Source: Flavobacteriaceae bacterium (GTDB lineage: Bacteria > Bacteroidota > Bacteroidia > Flavobacteriales > Flavobacteriaceae). Taken from it: 13,284 bases of DNA. The stretch spans positions 1 through 13,284 of the forward strand of contig JAURDG010000017.1 in the NCBI GenBank assembly GCA_030828025.1, read 5' to 3'. How positions within the stretch are numbered: position 1 is the stretch's first letter; each line of letters begins with the position of its first letter. The notes under the pieces were generated by a model, which saw nothing but the letters and a program-made list of their open reading frames with translations, had not been told where the DNA came from and searched no databases. Of the stretch, positions 5,778-12,726 are shown one piece after another. The position numbers were made by a program, and so were the translations under genes.

Positions 5778-7781
5778 CTACTTATACGACCGTGTTTTCA
5801 ATTCAATGTTTTCGTAGTTAAGTGTTTCTTTATGCAGCTTAGCCTTGTTTGGTTCTTCATTGTATTCCCAGGCAGAAACAAAGGTAAAGTTTGCATCATC
5901 TCGAAGGGCTTCGCCCTCTGGAGTTTGTGATTCTTCCCTAAAATGTCCACCACAAGACTCGGTACGCTCTAGCGCATCTTTGGCAAACAATTCGCCTAAC
6001 TCCAAAAAGTCGGCAACACGAAGGGCTTTGGCTAAGGATTCATTAAACGAATCGGCTGTGCCAGGCACAAAAACCTCTTTGTAAAACGCTTCACGGAGTT
6101 CTTTTACTTCGTTCATGGCTTCTTTTAGCCCTTTTGCGTTACGTGACATCCCACATTTATTCCATATAATTTTTCCCAATTTACGGTGGAAGTAGTCCAC
6201 AGTTTTGGTTCCTTTATTGTTCATAAACGCATCGATTTGCGCTTGAACACGCTGCTCGGCAGCCTCAAATTCGGCCGTGTCAGTAGCGATAGGACCTGTT
6301 CGGATGTCGTCCGCCAAATAGTCGCCAATGGTGTATGGCAACACGAAGTAGCCGTCTGCCAGACCTTGCATGAGTGCCGAAGCCCCCAAACGGTTGGCAC
6401 CGTGATCTGAGAAATTGGCTTCGCCGATGGCAAAACATCCTGGAATGGTAGTCATTAGGTTATAATCTACCCAAACGCCACCCATGGTGTAGTGCACTGC
6501 TGGATAAATCATCATAGGAGTTTCATACGGATTTTGATCTACGATTTTTTCGTACATCTGAAACAAGTTTCCGTACTTGGCTTTGATGATTTCTTTTCCC
6601 AGTTTTTGTACGATTGTCATGTCGTTTTCGTCCAAGCCTTTGACGTGAGCTTTCTCTTTTCCGTAGCGCACAATGGCATCTGCAAAATCCAAAAAGACCG
6701 CCTCGCCCGTTTTGTTTACGCCAAATCCAGCATCGCAACGTTCTTTGGCGGCACGTGACGCCACATCACGTGGTACCAAGTTTCCAAAGGCTGGATAACG
6801 TCGCTCTAGGTAATAGTCACGATCTTCTTCTGCCAAATTGGTGGGTTTTAGATTCCCTTCACGAATGGCTTGTGCATCTTCTTTCTTTTTGGGTACCCAT
6901 ATACGTCCGTCGTTTCTAAGCGATTCGGACATCAAGGTTAGTTTGGACTGATGATCGCCAGAAACGGGAATACAGGTTGGGTGAATTTGCGTAAAACAAG
7001 GGTTGGCAAAATAGGCTCCTTGCTTGTGAATTTTCCAAGCTGCCGTTACGTTACTGCCCATGGCATTGGTAGAGAGGTAAAATAAGTTTCCATATCCACC
7101 CGAAGCAATCACCACGGCATGTGCCGCATGGCGTTCGATTTTGCCCGTTACCAAATTACGGGTAATAATACCTCTCGCCTTACCGTCCACTTTAACCAAG
7201 TCGAGCATTTCGTGGCGGTTGTACATCTTGATTTTACCACGACCTATTTGTCGGTTCATCGCCGAGTAAGCACCAAGGAGCAACTGCTGTCCTGTTTGTC
7301 CTTTGGCATAAAAAGTTCTGGAGACCAAAACACCCCCAAACGATCGGTTGTCCAACAAGCCGCCGTAGTCACGGGCAAACGGCACTCCTTGTGCCACACA
7401 TTGGTCAATGATATTAGTTGAAACCTCCGCCAAGCGGTACACATTGGCTTCGCGCGAACGATAATCGCCTCCTTTTACAGTATCGTAAAACAAGCGGTAA
7501 ACAGAGTCGCCATCGCCTTGATAGTTTTTGGCGGCATTTATCCCGCCTTGGGCGGCAATCGAGTGTGCGCGTCGTGGCGAGTCTTGATAGCAAAAAGCTT
7601 TTACGTTATAGCCTAACTCGGCTAATGTAGCCGCTGCTGCGCCACCAGCCAAACCGGTGCCCACCACAATGACGTCGATTTGACGTTTGTTGGCTGGACT
7701 TACCAAACGAATGTTGCTTTTGTGATTGGTCCACTTTTCGGCTATTGGACCTTGGGGTATTTTAGCATCTAATGGGGCCAT
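5778..7781 (-). CDS. sdhA: Succinate dehydrogenase / fumarate reductase flavoprotein subunit
   Basis: Catalytic FAD subunit of complex II, 667 residues, oxidising succinate to fumarate on the inner face of the membrane. The dinucleotide-binding loop VVGTGLAGGAA lies at 39-49. The covalent flavin histidine is His73 in RRAHSIAAQGGINA. HPTCIP (His267) and ESLRNDGRIW (286-295) line the active site, and Arg338 in NLVPRDVASR matches the catalytic arginine. Further on, GEANFSDHGANRLGASALMQG is the C-terminal FAD-contact block. The length is typical of the group whose complex II has a single cytochrome b subunit. Its ATG lies one base after the sdhC stop region (7783-7785), indicating tight coupling with sdhC. 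Downstream, the usual short spacer to sdhB is interrupted by the inverted-repeat element, whose arm begins three bases after the TAG stop. Confidence 0.97.
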   Translation of the reverse strand: MAPLDAKIPQGPIAEKWTNHKSNIRLVSPANKRQIDVIVVGTGLAGGAAAATLAELGYNVKAFCYQDSPRRAHSIAAQGGINAAKNYQGDGDSVYRLFYDTVKGGDYRSREANVYRLAEVSTNIIDQCVAQGVPFARDYGGLLDNRSFGGVLVSRTFYAKGQTGQQLLLGAYSAMNRQIGRGKIKMYNRHEMLDLVKVDGKARGIITRNLVTGKIERHAAHAVVIASGGYGNLFYLSTNAMGSNVTAAWKIHKQGAYFANPCFTQIHPTCIPVSGDHQSKLTLMSESLRNDGRIWVPKKKEDAQAIREGNLKPTNLAEEDRDYYLERRYPAFGNLVPRDVASRAAKERCDAGFGVNKTGEAVFLDFADAIVRYGKEKAHVKGLDENDMTIVQKLGKEIIKAKYGNLFQMYEKIVDQNPYETPMMIYPAVHYTMGGVWVDYNLMTTIPGCFAIGEANFSDHGANRLGASALMQGLADGYFVLPYTIGDYLADDIRTGPIATDTAEFEAAEQRVQAQIDAFMNNKGTKTVDYFHRKLGKIIWNKCGMSRNAKGLKEAMNEVKELREAFYKEVFVPGTADSFNESLAKALRVADFLELGELFAKDALERTESCGGHFREESQTPEGEALRDDANFTFVSAWEYNEEPNKAKLHKETLNYENIELKTRSYK

Positions 7782-7782
7782 A

Positions 7783-8442
7783 TTAATTATTTAAATAATG
7801 AACGATTGCAATAAACGCAAATCCGGCCGGGATTAATATTGCGTATAGCTTTCCAATGAATTTCAATAGTGGTGTGTATTTGTTGTTAAACCCGACAGAC
7901 TGAAATGACGAAGCAAAACCATGCAACAGGTGTAACGACAAAAAGAAGAAAGAAATGACGTAGATAATAACACGGCCCAAGTCTTCAAACTTGTGTACCA
8001 ATTCTTCGTGATATCTGTTTGGGTCTTCAGGTAAAAATTCGATATACTTATGCTTGATTTCAGGCACCCAGAAATCATAAAAATGAAGTCCTAAAAATGC
8101 AAGAATTGTGGCTCCAGAAATCAGCATATTCCGCGACATCCAACTTGAATTCGCACTACCTTTAAAAACGGCATATTTGATTCCTCTCGCTTTTTTGTTT
8201 TGCCATTCAAGGACAAATCCCATCAAAAAGTGGAAAATGACACCACCAATTAAAATGGGCTGTAGCACAAACTGGACCAATGGATTAGTTCCCATAAAGT
8301 GTGAAACCTCATTAAAAACAGCAGCACTAAACACAGAAGTTATGTTTATAGCAAAGTGTTGCAGCAAGAAAATCATCAAGAACAGACCAGACAATGCCAT
8401 GGCCACTTTTCTAAAAATTGTTGAAGACGATAGGGCTCCCAT
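7783..8442 (-). CDS. sdhC: Succinate dehydrogenase cytochrome b subunit (five-helix, di-heme type)
   Basis: Membrane anchor of complex II, 219 residues, of the type B single-subunit family (like Bacillus SdhC and Wolinella FrdC). Five hydrophobic segments can be read at about 14-35, 56-78, 104-124, 155-178 and 194-216. Candidate axial heme ligands, at positions close to the known ones in Bacillus SdhC, are His29, His71, His120 and His171; His174 is an alternative for the last. The enzyme would reduce menaquinone at low potential; di-heme binding and quinone type are inferred from family. It is the first gene of the sdhC-sdhA-sdhB operon, and a good promoter lies just upstream. It follows the 3' end of the BNR-repeat gene by 134 bp on the same strand. 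Confidence 0.95.
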   Translation of the reverse strand: MGALSSSTIFRKVAMALSGLFLMIFLLQHFAINITSVFSAAVFNEVSHFMGTNPLVQFVLQPILIGGVIFHFLMGFVLEWQNKKARGIKYAVFKGSANSSWMSRNMLISGATILAFLGLHFYDFWVPEIKHKYIEFLPEDPNRYHEELVHKFEDLGRVIIYVISFFFLSLHLLHGFASSFQSVGFNNKYTPLLKFIGKLYAILIPAGFAFIAIVHYLNN

Positions 8443-8460
8443 AGAATTTAATTATACGAG

Positions 8461-8492
8461 CAAAATTACATGCTGAATACCTGAATACCAAA
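8461..8492 (-). promoter_or_regulatory. sdhCAB promoter P1 (TTTG-N20-TAATTTTG)
   Basis: On the reverse strand a TTTG (8489-8492) is followed by a 20-base spacer and TAATTTTG (8461-8468), a perfect Bacteroidota -33/-7 pair. The -7 box ends 18 bases before the sdhC ATG. The spacer contains an exact tandem repeat GTATTCAG-GTATTCAG (8473-8488), which could be a binding site or chance. Confidence 0.7.
8473..8488. repeat. Tandem 8-bp repeat in sdhC promoter spacer
   Basis: CTGAATAC occurs twice head to tail (8473-8480 and 8481-8488), filling most of the spacer between the -33 and -7 boxes of P1. The spacing places both copies near one face of the helix only loosely (8 bp apart). Function unknown. 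Confidence 0.8.
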
Positions 8493-8562
8493 GGTTTTGT
8501 GTAATTTAGGATAATTCTAACAAGCAACAGGTGAATTGTCTCTAAAACAAACAAAATAACCC

Positions 8563-8592
8563 CAAAATTATAGCTGTTATTCAATCACCAAA
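8563..8592 (-). promoter_or_regulatory. Possible second sdhCAB promoter P2 (TTTG-N18-TAATTTTG)
   Basis: Reverse strand TTTG (8589-8592, inside the end of the BNR gene) is followed by an 18-base spacer and a second TAATTTTG (8563-8570). Transcription from here would give a leader of roughly 110-115 bases before sdhC. The consensus match is good, but the spacer is slightly short and the region is A+T-rich, so chance is possible. Confidence 0.35.
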
Positions 8593-10496
8593 GTGGTTTG
8601 AGGCATGTCGTTCCACATAAACGTATAACTTCCTTTAGGCAGATAAACATGACCATCTGCAGCTTTGGTCAGTGCGGTTGCGTGCTTGCGATTAAATTTA
8701 TCCAGCATTTCTGGGGCTAGCTTCAGTTGATAAGGAACGTGCTGTAGCCCACGAGACAAGCTAATCGCAGATTCAAACACAGTTACATTTTTATCTGAAA
8801 CCAAAGTCCACACCCCGCTTCCCCTTTGTTGGCTAAAAAACGTCCAATGAAAATCTGGAGTGTTGGTCTTTGCCCAAGTGCTGCGCTTTTGTCCCCAACG
8901 TTTGTTGTGTTTTATTGGGCTTGGTGCAACTACTGCAAAGGTGCTGTTTACTAGTTCTGGCAATTGCTGAACTTCTTCCAATTCGAGTTTATAAATCGAC
9001 CGTCCATGTGTACCGATGAGTAAATCGTTTTCTTCTTGTTGAATGTATAAGTCGTGCACGGCAACAGCAGGCAAACCTTCGCCGAAAGCGTGCCAAGATG
9101 CCCCTTGATCAGCACTCACATATAAGGCATTGTCGGTGCCGACATAGAGAATGTGCTCGTTGGTTGGGTCTTCGCGAAGGACATTTACAGGAGAATTGGC
9201 TAAATTACTACTGATGTTCTGCCATGTTGTGCCTAAATCATCTGAAACATATACATAAGGCGTAAAGTCATCCCAGCGGTATCCGTTTAAGGTTGCATAA
9301 ATTCGAGTGGGGTGATGTTTGGAAAATTGCACCCGACTAACCCACAGGTCTTGAGGCAGTTCGTTGCTAATACACTTCCAACTTGCTCCGCTGTCGTCTG
9401 TCAAATGAATTAGCCCATCGTCCGATCCGACAACCAACATACCGAAGGTATTGGGCGACTCATCTATGGTGGTAAGCGTTCCGTAAGGCACATTTCCTGG
9501 CGTTCCACCAGTTGTTAGGTCTTCCGAAATCGCTGTCCAATCGTCACCTTTGTTGAGCGAGCGATGCAGTTTATTGCTGCCCAAATAAAGAATGTCGTTG
9601 TTGTGTGAAGAAAGCAAAATGGGTGTTTGCCAATTGAACCGTAAGGGAGCTTCGCCCAAACGGTGTTTGGGCTGGATAGATGTTCTTTTGTTGTTTTTGC
9701 GGTCAAGGCGAAAATAGTTTCCAAACTGATAGCCAGTGTAAACGATGTTTGCATCGCGATTATCAACTTGTATTTGCATGCCGTCGCCACCCATGATACT
9801 CGTCCAGGGGTTATGCCCGCTTTGGTGCCAGCGGACACTTTCGGTAGCGGTATGCACCGCTTCCCAAACGCCATTGTCCTGCAAGCCGCCATACACATGA
9901 TAAGGTGATTGGTTGTCCGCATAAACAGTATAAAACTGCCCCACCGTGGGCTGATTGGCTTTAAGCCAGTTCTGGCCACCATCATAGCTGATGTTTACAC
10001 CGCCATCATTCCCATTAACCAAATGGTTTGTATTTCTTGGGTTTATCCAAAGGGCATGATGATCTGCGTGTACATTTGGTGCGTCTAACGATGAAAATGT
10101 TTGTCCGCCATCTGCTGATGTGAGTATGGGTACTCCATAAATATAAATACGGTCTTTGTCTGTAGGCGATGTATGAATCATTCCAAAATAATAACCGTAA
10201 CTGTAGTAAATGTCATCCAGATATCCTTCGTGTGTTTTGACCCAAGTGGCACCACCATCATCAGAACGAAAAACTTCAGGACCAACAACTGGCGTATCAA
10301 ACAAATCCGCATTGGCATCAGAAAGGTACAAGGCGAGATCCGAAGGCTTGATTTTGCCATTTTTTACATCCGTTCGGATTTTTGTAGCGGTATATTGCTC
10401 TGGAAACTTATTATCGCGCAAGAAACGTTCCAGCAAAGCAGTATCTATAGCCATAAAGGCTTCAAACGATATGCCTTCAAAATCTGTTTTGACCAA
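8577..10496 (-). CDS. BNR/Asp-box (sortilin-like) beta-propeller protein, C-terminal fragment after frameshift
   Basis: About 639 codons forming the C-terminal two thirds of a secreted beta-propeller protein. The family is usually annotated as glycosyl hydrolase or WD40/YVTN/BNR-like, without a proven activity. Asp-boxes (S/T-x-D-x-G-x-T/S-W) recur: SDDGGATW, SADGGQTF, SYDGGQNW, SLNKGDDW, TDDSGASW, SDDLGTTW and SADQGASW, one per propeller blade. The first residues (VKTDFEGISFEAFMAIDTALLE...) are an internal alpha-helical insert in full-length relatives, not an N terminus. They lack a signal peptide, and the only apparent start is a TTG, so this is not an independent gene. It overlaps the upstream fragment by 52 bp in the -1 frame. 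The C terminus (YLPKGSYTFMWNDMPQTTLVIE) has no type IX secretion sorting domain. It is followed by the sdhC promoter region. Confidence 0.88.
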   Translation of the reverse strand: MVKTDFEGISFEAFMAIDTALLERFLRDNKFPEQYTATKIRTDVKNGKIKPSDLALYLSDANADLFDTPVVGPEVFRSDDGGATWVKTHEGYLDDIYYSYGYYFGMIHTSPTDKDRIYIYGVPILTSADGGQTFSSLDAPNVHADHHALWINPRNTNHLVNGNDGGVNISYDGGQNWLKANQPTVGQFYTVYADNQSPYHVYGGLQDNGVWEAVHTATESVRWHQSGHNPWTSIMGGDGMQIQVDNRDANIVYTGYQFGNYFRLDRKNNKRTSIQPKHRLGEAPLRFNWQTPILLSSHNNDILYLGSNKLHRSLNKGDDWTAISEDLTTGGTPGNVPYGTLTTIDESPNTFGMLVVGSDDGLIHLTDDSGASWKCISNELPQDLWVSRVQFSKHHPTRIYATLNGYRWDDFTPYVYVSDDLGTTWQNISSNLANSPVNVLREDPTNEHILYVGTDNALYVSADQGASWHAFGEGLPAVAVHDLYIQQEENDLLIGTHGRSIYKLELEEVQQLPELVNSTFAVVAPSPIKHNKRWGQKRSTWAKTNTPDFHWTFFSQQRGSGVWTLVSDKNVTVFESAISLSRGLQHVPYQLKLAPEMLDKFNRKHATALTKAADGHVYLPKGSYTFMWNDMPQTTLVIE

Positions 10497-11395
10497 GCCC
10501 TTTTGGGGTTGTTTTGTTTTGGTCGTCGGTCTTGGTTGTCGAGAATGGCATATATCGTATTGCTATCAAATGCGGAAATACCAATACGCCCCACACCAGC
10601 TCCTTGCGGAAAGCCACTTTCTACCGTTGAAACCAATGTCCAACGCTCACCTGCATCGGTGCTTTTGTATATGCCCGATGCTGCGCCACTCCCCGTAAAA
10701 TTCCATGCCTTGCGGTCTTTCTGCCAAGCTGCTGCATATTGAACAGAAAAGTTTTCTGGAGCTACACTCAATTCAATAATTCCTGTAAAATCGTTGATGT
10801 ATAAGGTTTGCTTCCAAGTAGCACCACCATCCGTCGTTTTGTAAATGCCTCTGGTTGTGTTGGGCGAATACAAATGTCCCGTTATGCCAACTACTAGCTC
10901 GTTTGGGTCATGGGGATTGATTTCTATTTTGCCCACGTGGTGTGCGTCATCAAGTCCAATATGGTGCCAGCTCTTGCCTTTGTCGGTAGATTTTAACAGC
11001 CCAATTCCTGCGTAAGAAGATCGTGAAGCGTTGTTTTCGCCCGTACCTACATAGATGGTGTGCGTGGGCCAATGCACGGCAATATCTCCAATATTTTGTG
11101 TTGGACTATTGTCCATTACTGGTGTAAAAGAGGTGCCATTGTTGTTGGTATGCCACAAGCCTCCAGAAGCATAGGCGACATAAAACTCGTGGGGCACTTC
11201 AGGGTTAACAGCTATATCGGTTACACGGCCACTCATAACACTAGGGCCGATGTTTTTTAGGGGTAACTTTTCTACTAGTGATGTGGAGGTAAGTGTATCT
11301 GAAATTATAGCATCAACACCAAAATTATTTGGTTGGGCGTAGGTGGTTAAACTTGCCACCAAAATAAGTGGGTATGTTAAATAAGTTCGTATCAT
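10445..11395 (-). CDS. BNR/Asp-box (sortilin-like) beta-propeller protein, N-terminal fragment before frameshift
   Basis: The true 5' part of the gene continued by 8577-10496. MIRTYLTYPLILVASLTTYA is a Sec signal peptide, probably cleaved near YA-Q at residue 21. Asp-box blades follow: NNNGTSF, STDKGKSW, TTDGGATW and STDAGERW, with VGRIGISAFDSNTIYAILDNQ near 265-285. After NNPK the frame runs into about 19 non-homologous codons and a TAG; the continuation expected for the family (LVKTDFEG...) is in the -1 frame. Reading both together with one extra base gives 940 codons from 11395 to 8577, a normal full length. The cause could be an assembly or sequencing error in a homopolymer, a real inactivating deletion or ribosomal slippage. 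The start ATG at 11395 is divergent from pepP, 47 bp away. Confidence 0.88.
   Translation of the reverse strand: MIRTYLTYPLILVASLTTYAQPNNFGVDAIISDTLTSTSLVEKLPLKNIGPSVMSGRVTDIAVNPEVPHEFYVAYASGGLWHTNNNGTSFTPVMDNSPTQNIGDIAVHWPTHTIYVGTGENNASRSSYAGIGLLKSTDKGKSWHHIGLDDAHHVGKIEINPHDPNELVVGITGHLYSPNTTRGIYKTTDGGATWKQTLYINDFTGIIELSVAPENFSVQYAAAWQKDRKAWNFTGSGAASGIYKSTDAGERWTLVSTVESGFPQGAGVGRIGISAFDSNTIYAILDNQDRRPKQNNPKRAWSKQILKAYRLKPLWL
10498..10508 (-). other. Frameshift site in the BNR protein gene (C4-A4-G3 tract)
   Basis: The coding strand reads CCCCAAAAGGG here. In the upstream frame the codons are AAC CCC AAA AGG; the downstream frame reads CAA AAG GGC TTG. Restoring one C, A or G in any of the three runs joins the frames (for example P-K-K-G-L-V-K-T-D). 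The tract is a classic position for a homopolymer miscount. Confidence 0.8.
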
Positions 11396-11411
11396 GTGAG
11401 GTTTTTTTACG

Positions 11412-11438
11412 TTGTGAAGATAATTTTTTATTATTTTG
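11412..11438 (+). promoter_or_regulatory. Candidate pepP promoter (TTG-N17-TATTTTG)
   Basis: TTG at 11412-11414 is followed, after 17 bases, by TATTTTG (11432-11438), one base short of TAnnTTTG. It ends four bases before the ATG at 11443. This position helps decide the pepP start, because an upstream in-frame ATG at 11368 would place the promoter inside the gene. Confidence 0.45.
11415..11422 (-). promoter_or_regulatory. Weak candidate -7 box for the BNR protein gene
   Basis: Reverse strand TATCTTCA matches four of six fixed positions of TAnnTTTG, 19 bases before the ATG at 11395, with a TTG 16 bases upstream (11439-11441). Its mirror position relative to the pepP box resembles the nitrilase/TlpA divergent region. 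Confidence 0.25.
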
Positions 11439-11442
11439 CAAT

Positions 11443-12726
11443 ATGCAAAAAATAAGACTTTCCCAATCAGTCTTTGAATTTAACCGAAAGCGATTTGCGC
11501 AACAACTCAAGCCAAATAGCATTGCGGTTTTTAATTCAAATGACATCTATCCGATAAGTGCGGATAGCACACATCCCTTTGAACAACATCGGGATATTTT
11601 CTATTTAACAGGTATAAACCAAGAAGAAACCATCTTGCTTCTTTATCCCAATGCGGCACACCCCGCACATCGGGAAATCGTGTTTGTGCGCAAAACCAAT
11701 CCGCAGATTGCTGTTTGGGAAGGACACAAGCTCACCCCTAAAGAAACCACCCAAATTTCGGGCATCAAAACCGTGTACTGGGTCGATGAATTCGAGCGCG
11801 TTTTTATGGAGTTAGCACGACATACCGAATATATTTACATCAATACCAATGAGCACTACCGCGCCAAAGTAGAAACCGAAACCCGAGAAGACCGGTTTAT
11901 CAAATGGTGTAAAAAGCTATTTCCTTATCAGAAATACCAAAAAAGCAATTTTATTTTACAGCGACTTCGATCGATAAAGACAGCAGAAGAAATCTCCCTG
12001 ATGCAGCACGCCTGTTCCATTACTGAAAAAGGCTTTCGGCGTGTGTTGGGGTTTGTAAAACCCGGTGTTTGGGAATACGAAATTCAAGCGGAATACGCAC
12101 ACGAATTTTTGCGAAACCGATCTAAAGGTTTTGCCTACACGCCAATAATTGCCTCGGGCAGCAACAGCAATGTCTTACACTATATAGAGAATAACCAACA
12201 GTGCTTAGCTGGCGAATTGGTACTTATGGATGTTGGGGCAGAATTTGGCAATTACGCTTCAGACATGACCCGTACGATTCCTGTTTCGGGGCGTTTTAGC
12301 ACCCGACAACGTGCGGTGTACAACGCTGTTTTGAAGGTAAAAAATGAGGCGACCAAGCTACTGGTTCCGGGTACGCTTTGGAAAAGCTACCAAAAGGAAG
12401 TTGGTAAATTGATGACTAGCGCTTTAATTGATTTGGGCTTACTGACCAAAAAAGAGGTGTTACAAAACGCTGAGGCATATAAAACCTATTTTATGCACGG
12501 CACTTCACATCATTTGGGGCTAGACACCCACGACTACGGCTTGCTTGATGAGCCTATGCAACCCAATATGGTCTTTACAGTAGAACCCGGCATTTATATT
12601 CCCAAAGAAGGTTTTGGCATCCGCCTTGAAGATGATGTGGTGGTGCAAGCACATGGCGAACCGTTAAACCTTATGGCGAATATCCCAATTGACCCACGTG
12701 ATATTGAGGAGTTGATGAACGCCTAA
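11443..12726 (+). CDS. pepP: Xaa-Pro aminopeptidase (aminopeptidase P)
   Basis: Metallopeptidase of family M24B, 427 residues, removing an N-terminal residue that precedes proline. The N-terminal creatinase-like domain has FNSNDIYPISADSTHPFEQHR (30-50) and RDIFYLTGI. The pita-bread catalytic domain has all five metal ligands: Asp263 (LMDVGAE), Asp274 (ASDMTRT), His356 (GTSHHLGLDTHD), Glu381 (TVEPGIY) and Glu396 (RLEDDV). His246 (VLHYIEN) and His363 correspond to catalytic histidines of E. coli AMPP. There is no signal peptide, so it is probably cytoplasmic. An in-frame ATG at 11368 would add 25 residues, but those codons overlap the divergent BNR gene's start, contain the promoter box and do not resemble the family; MQKIRLSQSVFEFNRKRF at 11443 fits the usual N terminus. 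Its TAA overlaps the convergent thiL stop by 4 bp. Confidence 0.95.
   Translation: MQKIRLSQSVFEFNRKRFAQQLKPNSIAVFNSNDIYPISADSTHPFEQHRDIFYLTGINQEETILLLYPNAAHPAHREIVFVRKTNPQIAVWEGHKLTPKETTQISGIKTVYWVDEFERVFMELARHTEYIYINTNEHYRAKVETETREDRFIKWCKKLFPYQKYQKSNFILQRLRSIKTAEEISLMQHACSITEKGFRRVLGFVKPGVWEYEIQAEYAHEFLRNRSKGFAYTPIIASGSNSNVLHYIENNQQCLAGELVLMDVGAEFGNYASDMTRTIPVSGRFSTRQRAVYNAVLKVKNEATKLLVPGTLWKSYQKEVGKLMTSALIDLGLLTKKEVLQNAEAYKTYFMHGTSHHLGLDTHDYGLLDEPMQPNMVFTVEPGIYIPKEGFGIRLEDDVVVQAHGEPLNLMANIPIDPRDIEELMNA

Noticed and set aside
5361..5780. CRISPR-like array from the heptamer repeats
   Set aside because: The repeats are 7-bp units in inverted blocks around an ORF, with no spacers and no cas genes.
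8577..8660. Type IX secretion sorting domain at the C terminus of the BNR protein
   Set aside because: The last residues lack the conserved sorting-domain pattern; export is supported only by the N-terminal signal peptide.
10173..10742. Long + strand open frame antisense to the BNR gene frameshift
   Set aside because: It lies opposite conserved Asp-box sequence on the coding strand and shows no recognisable domain or signal.
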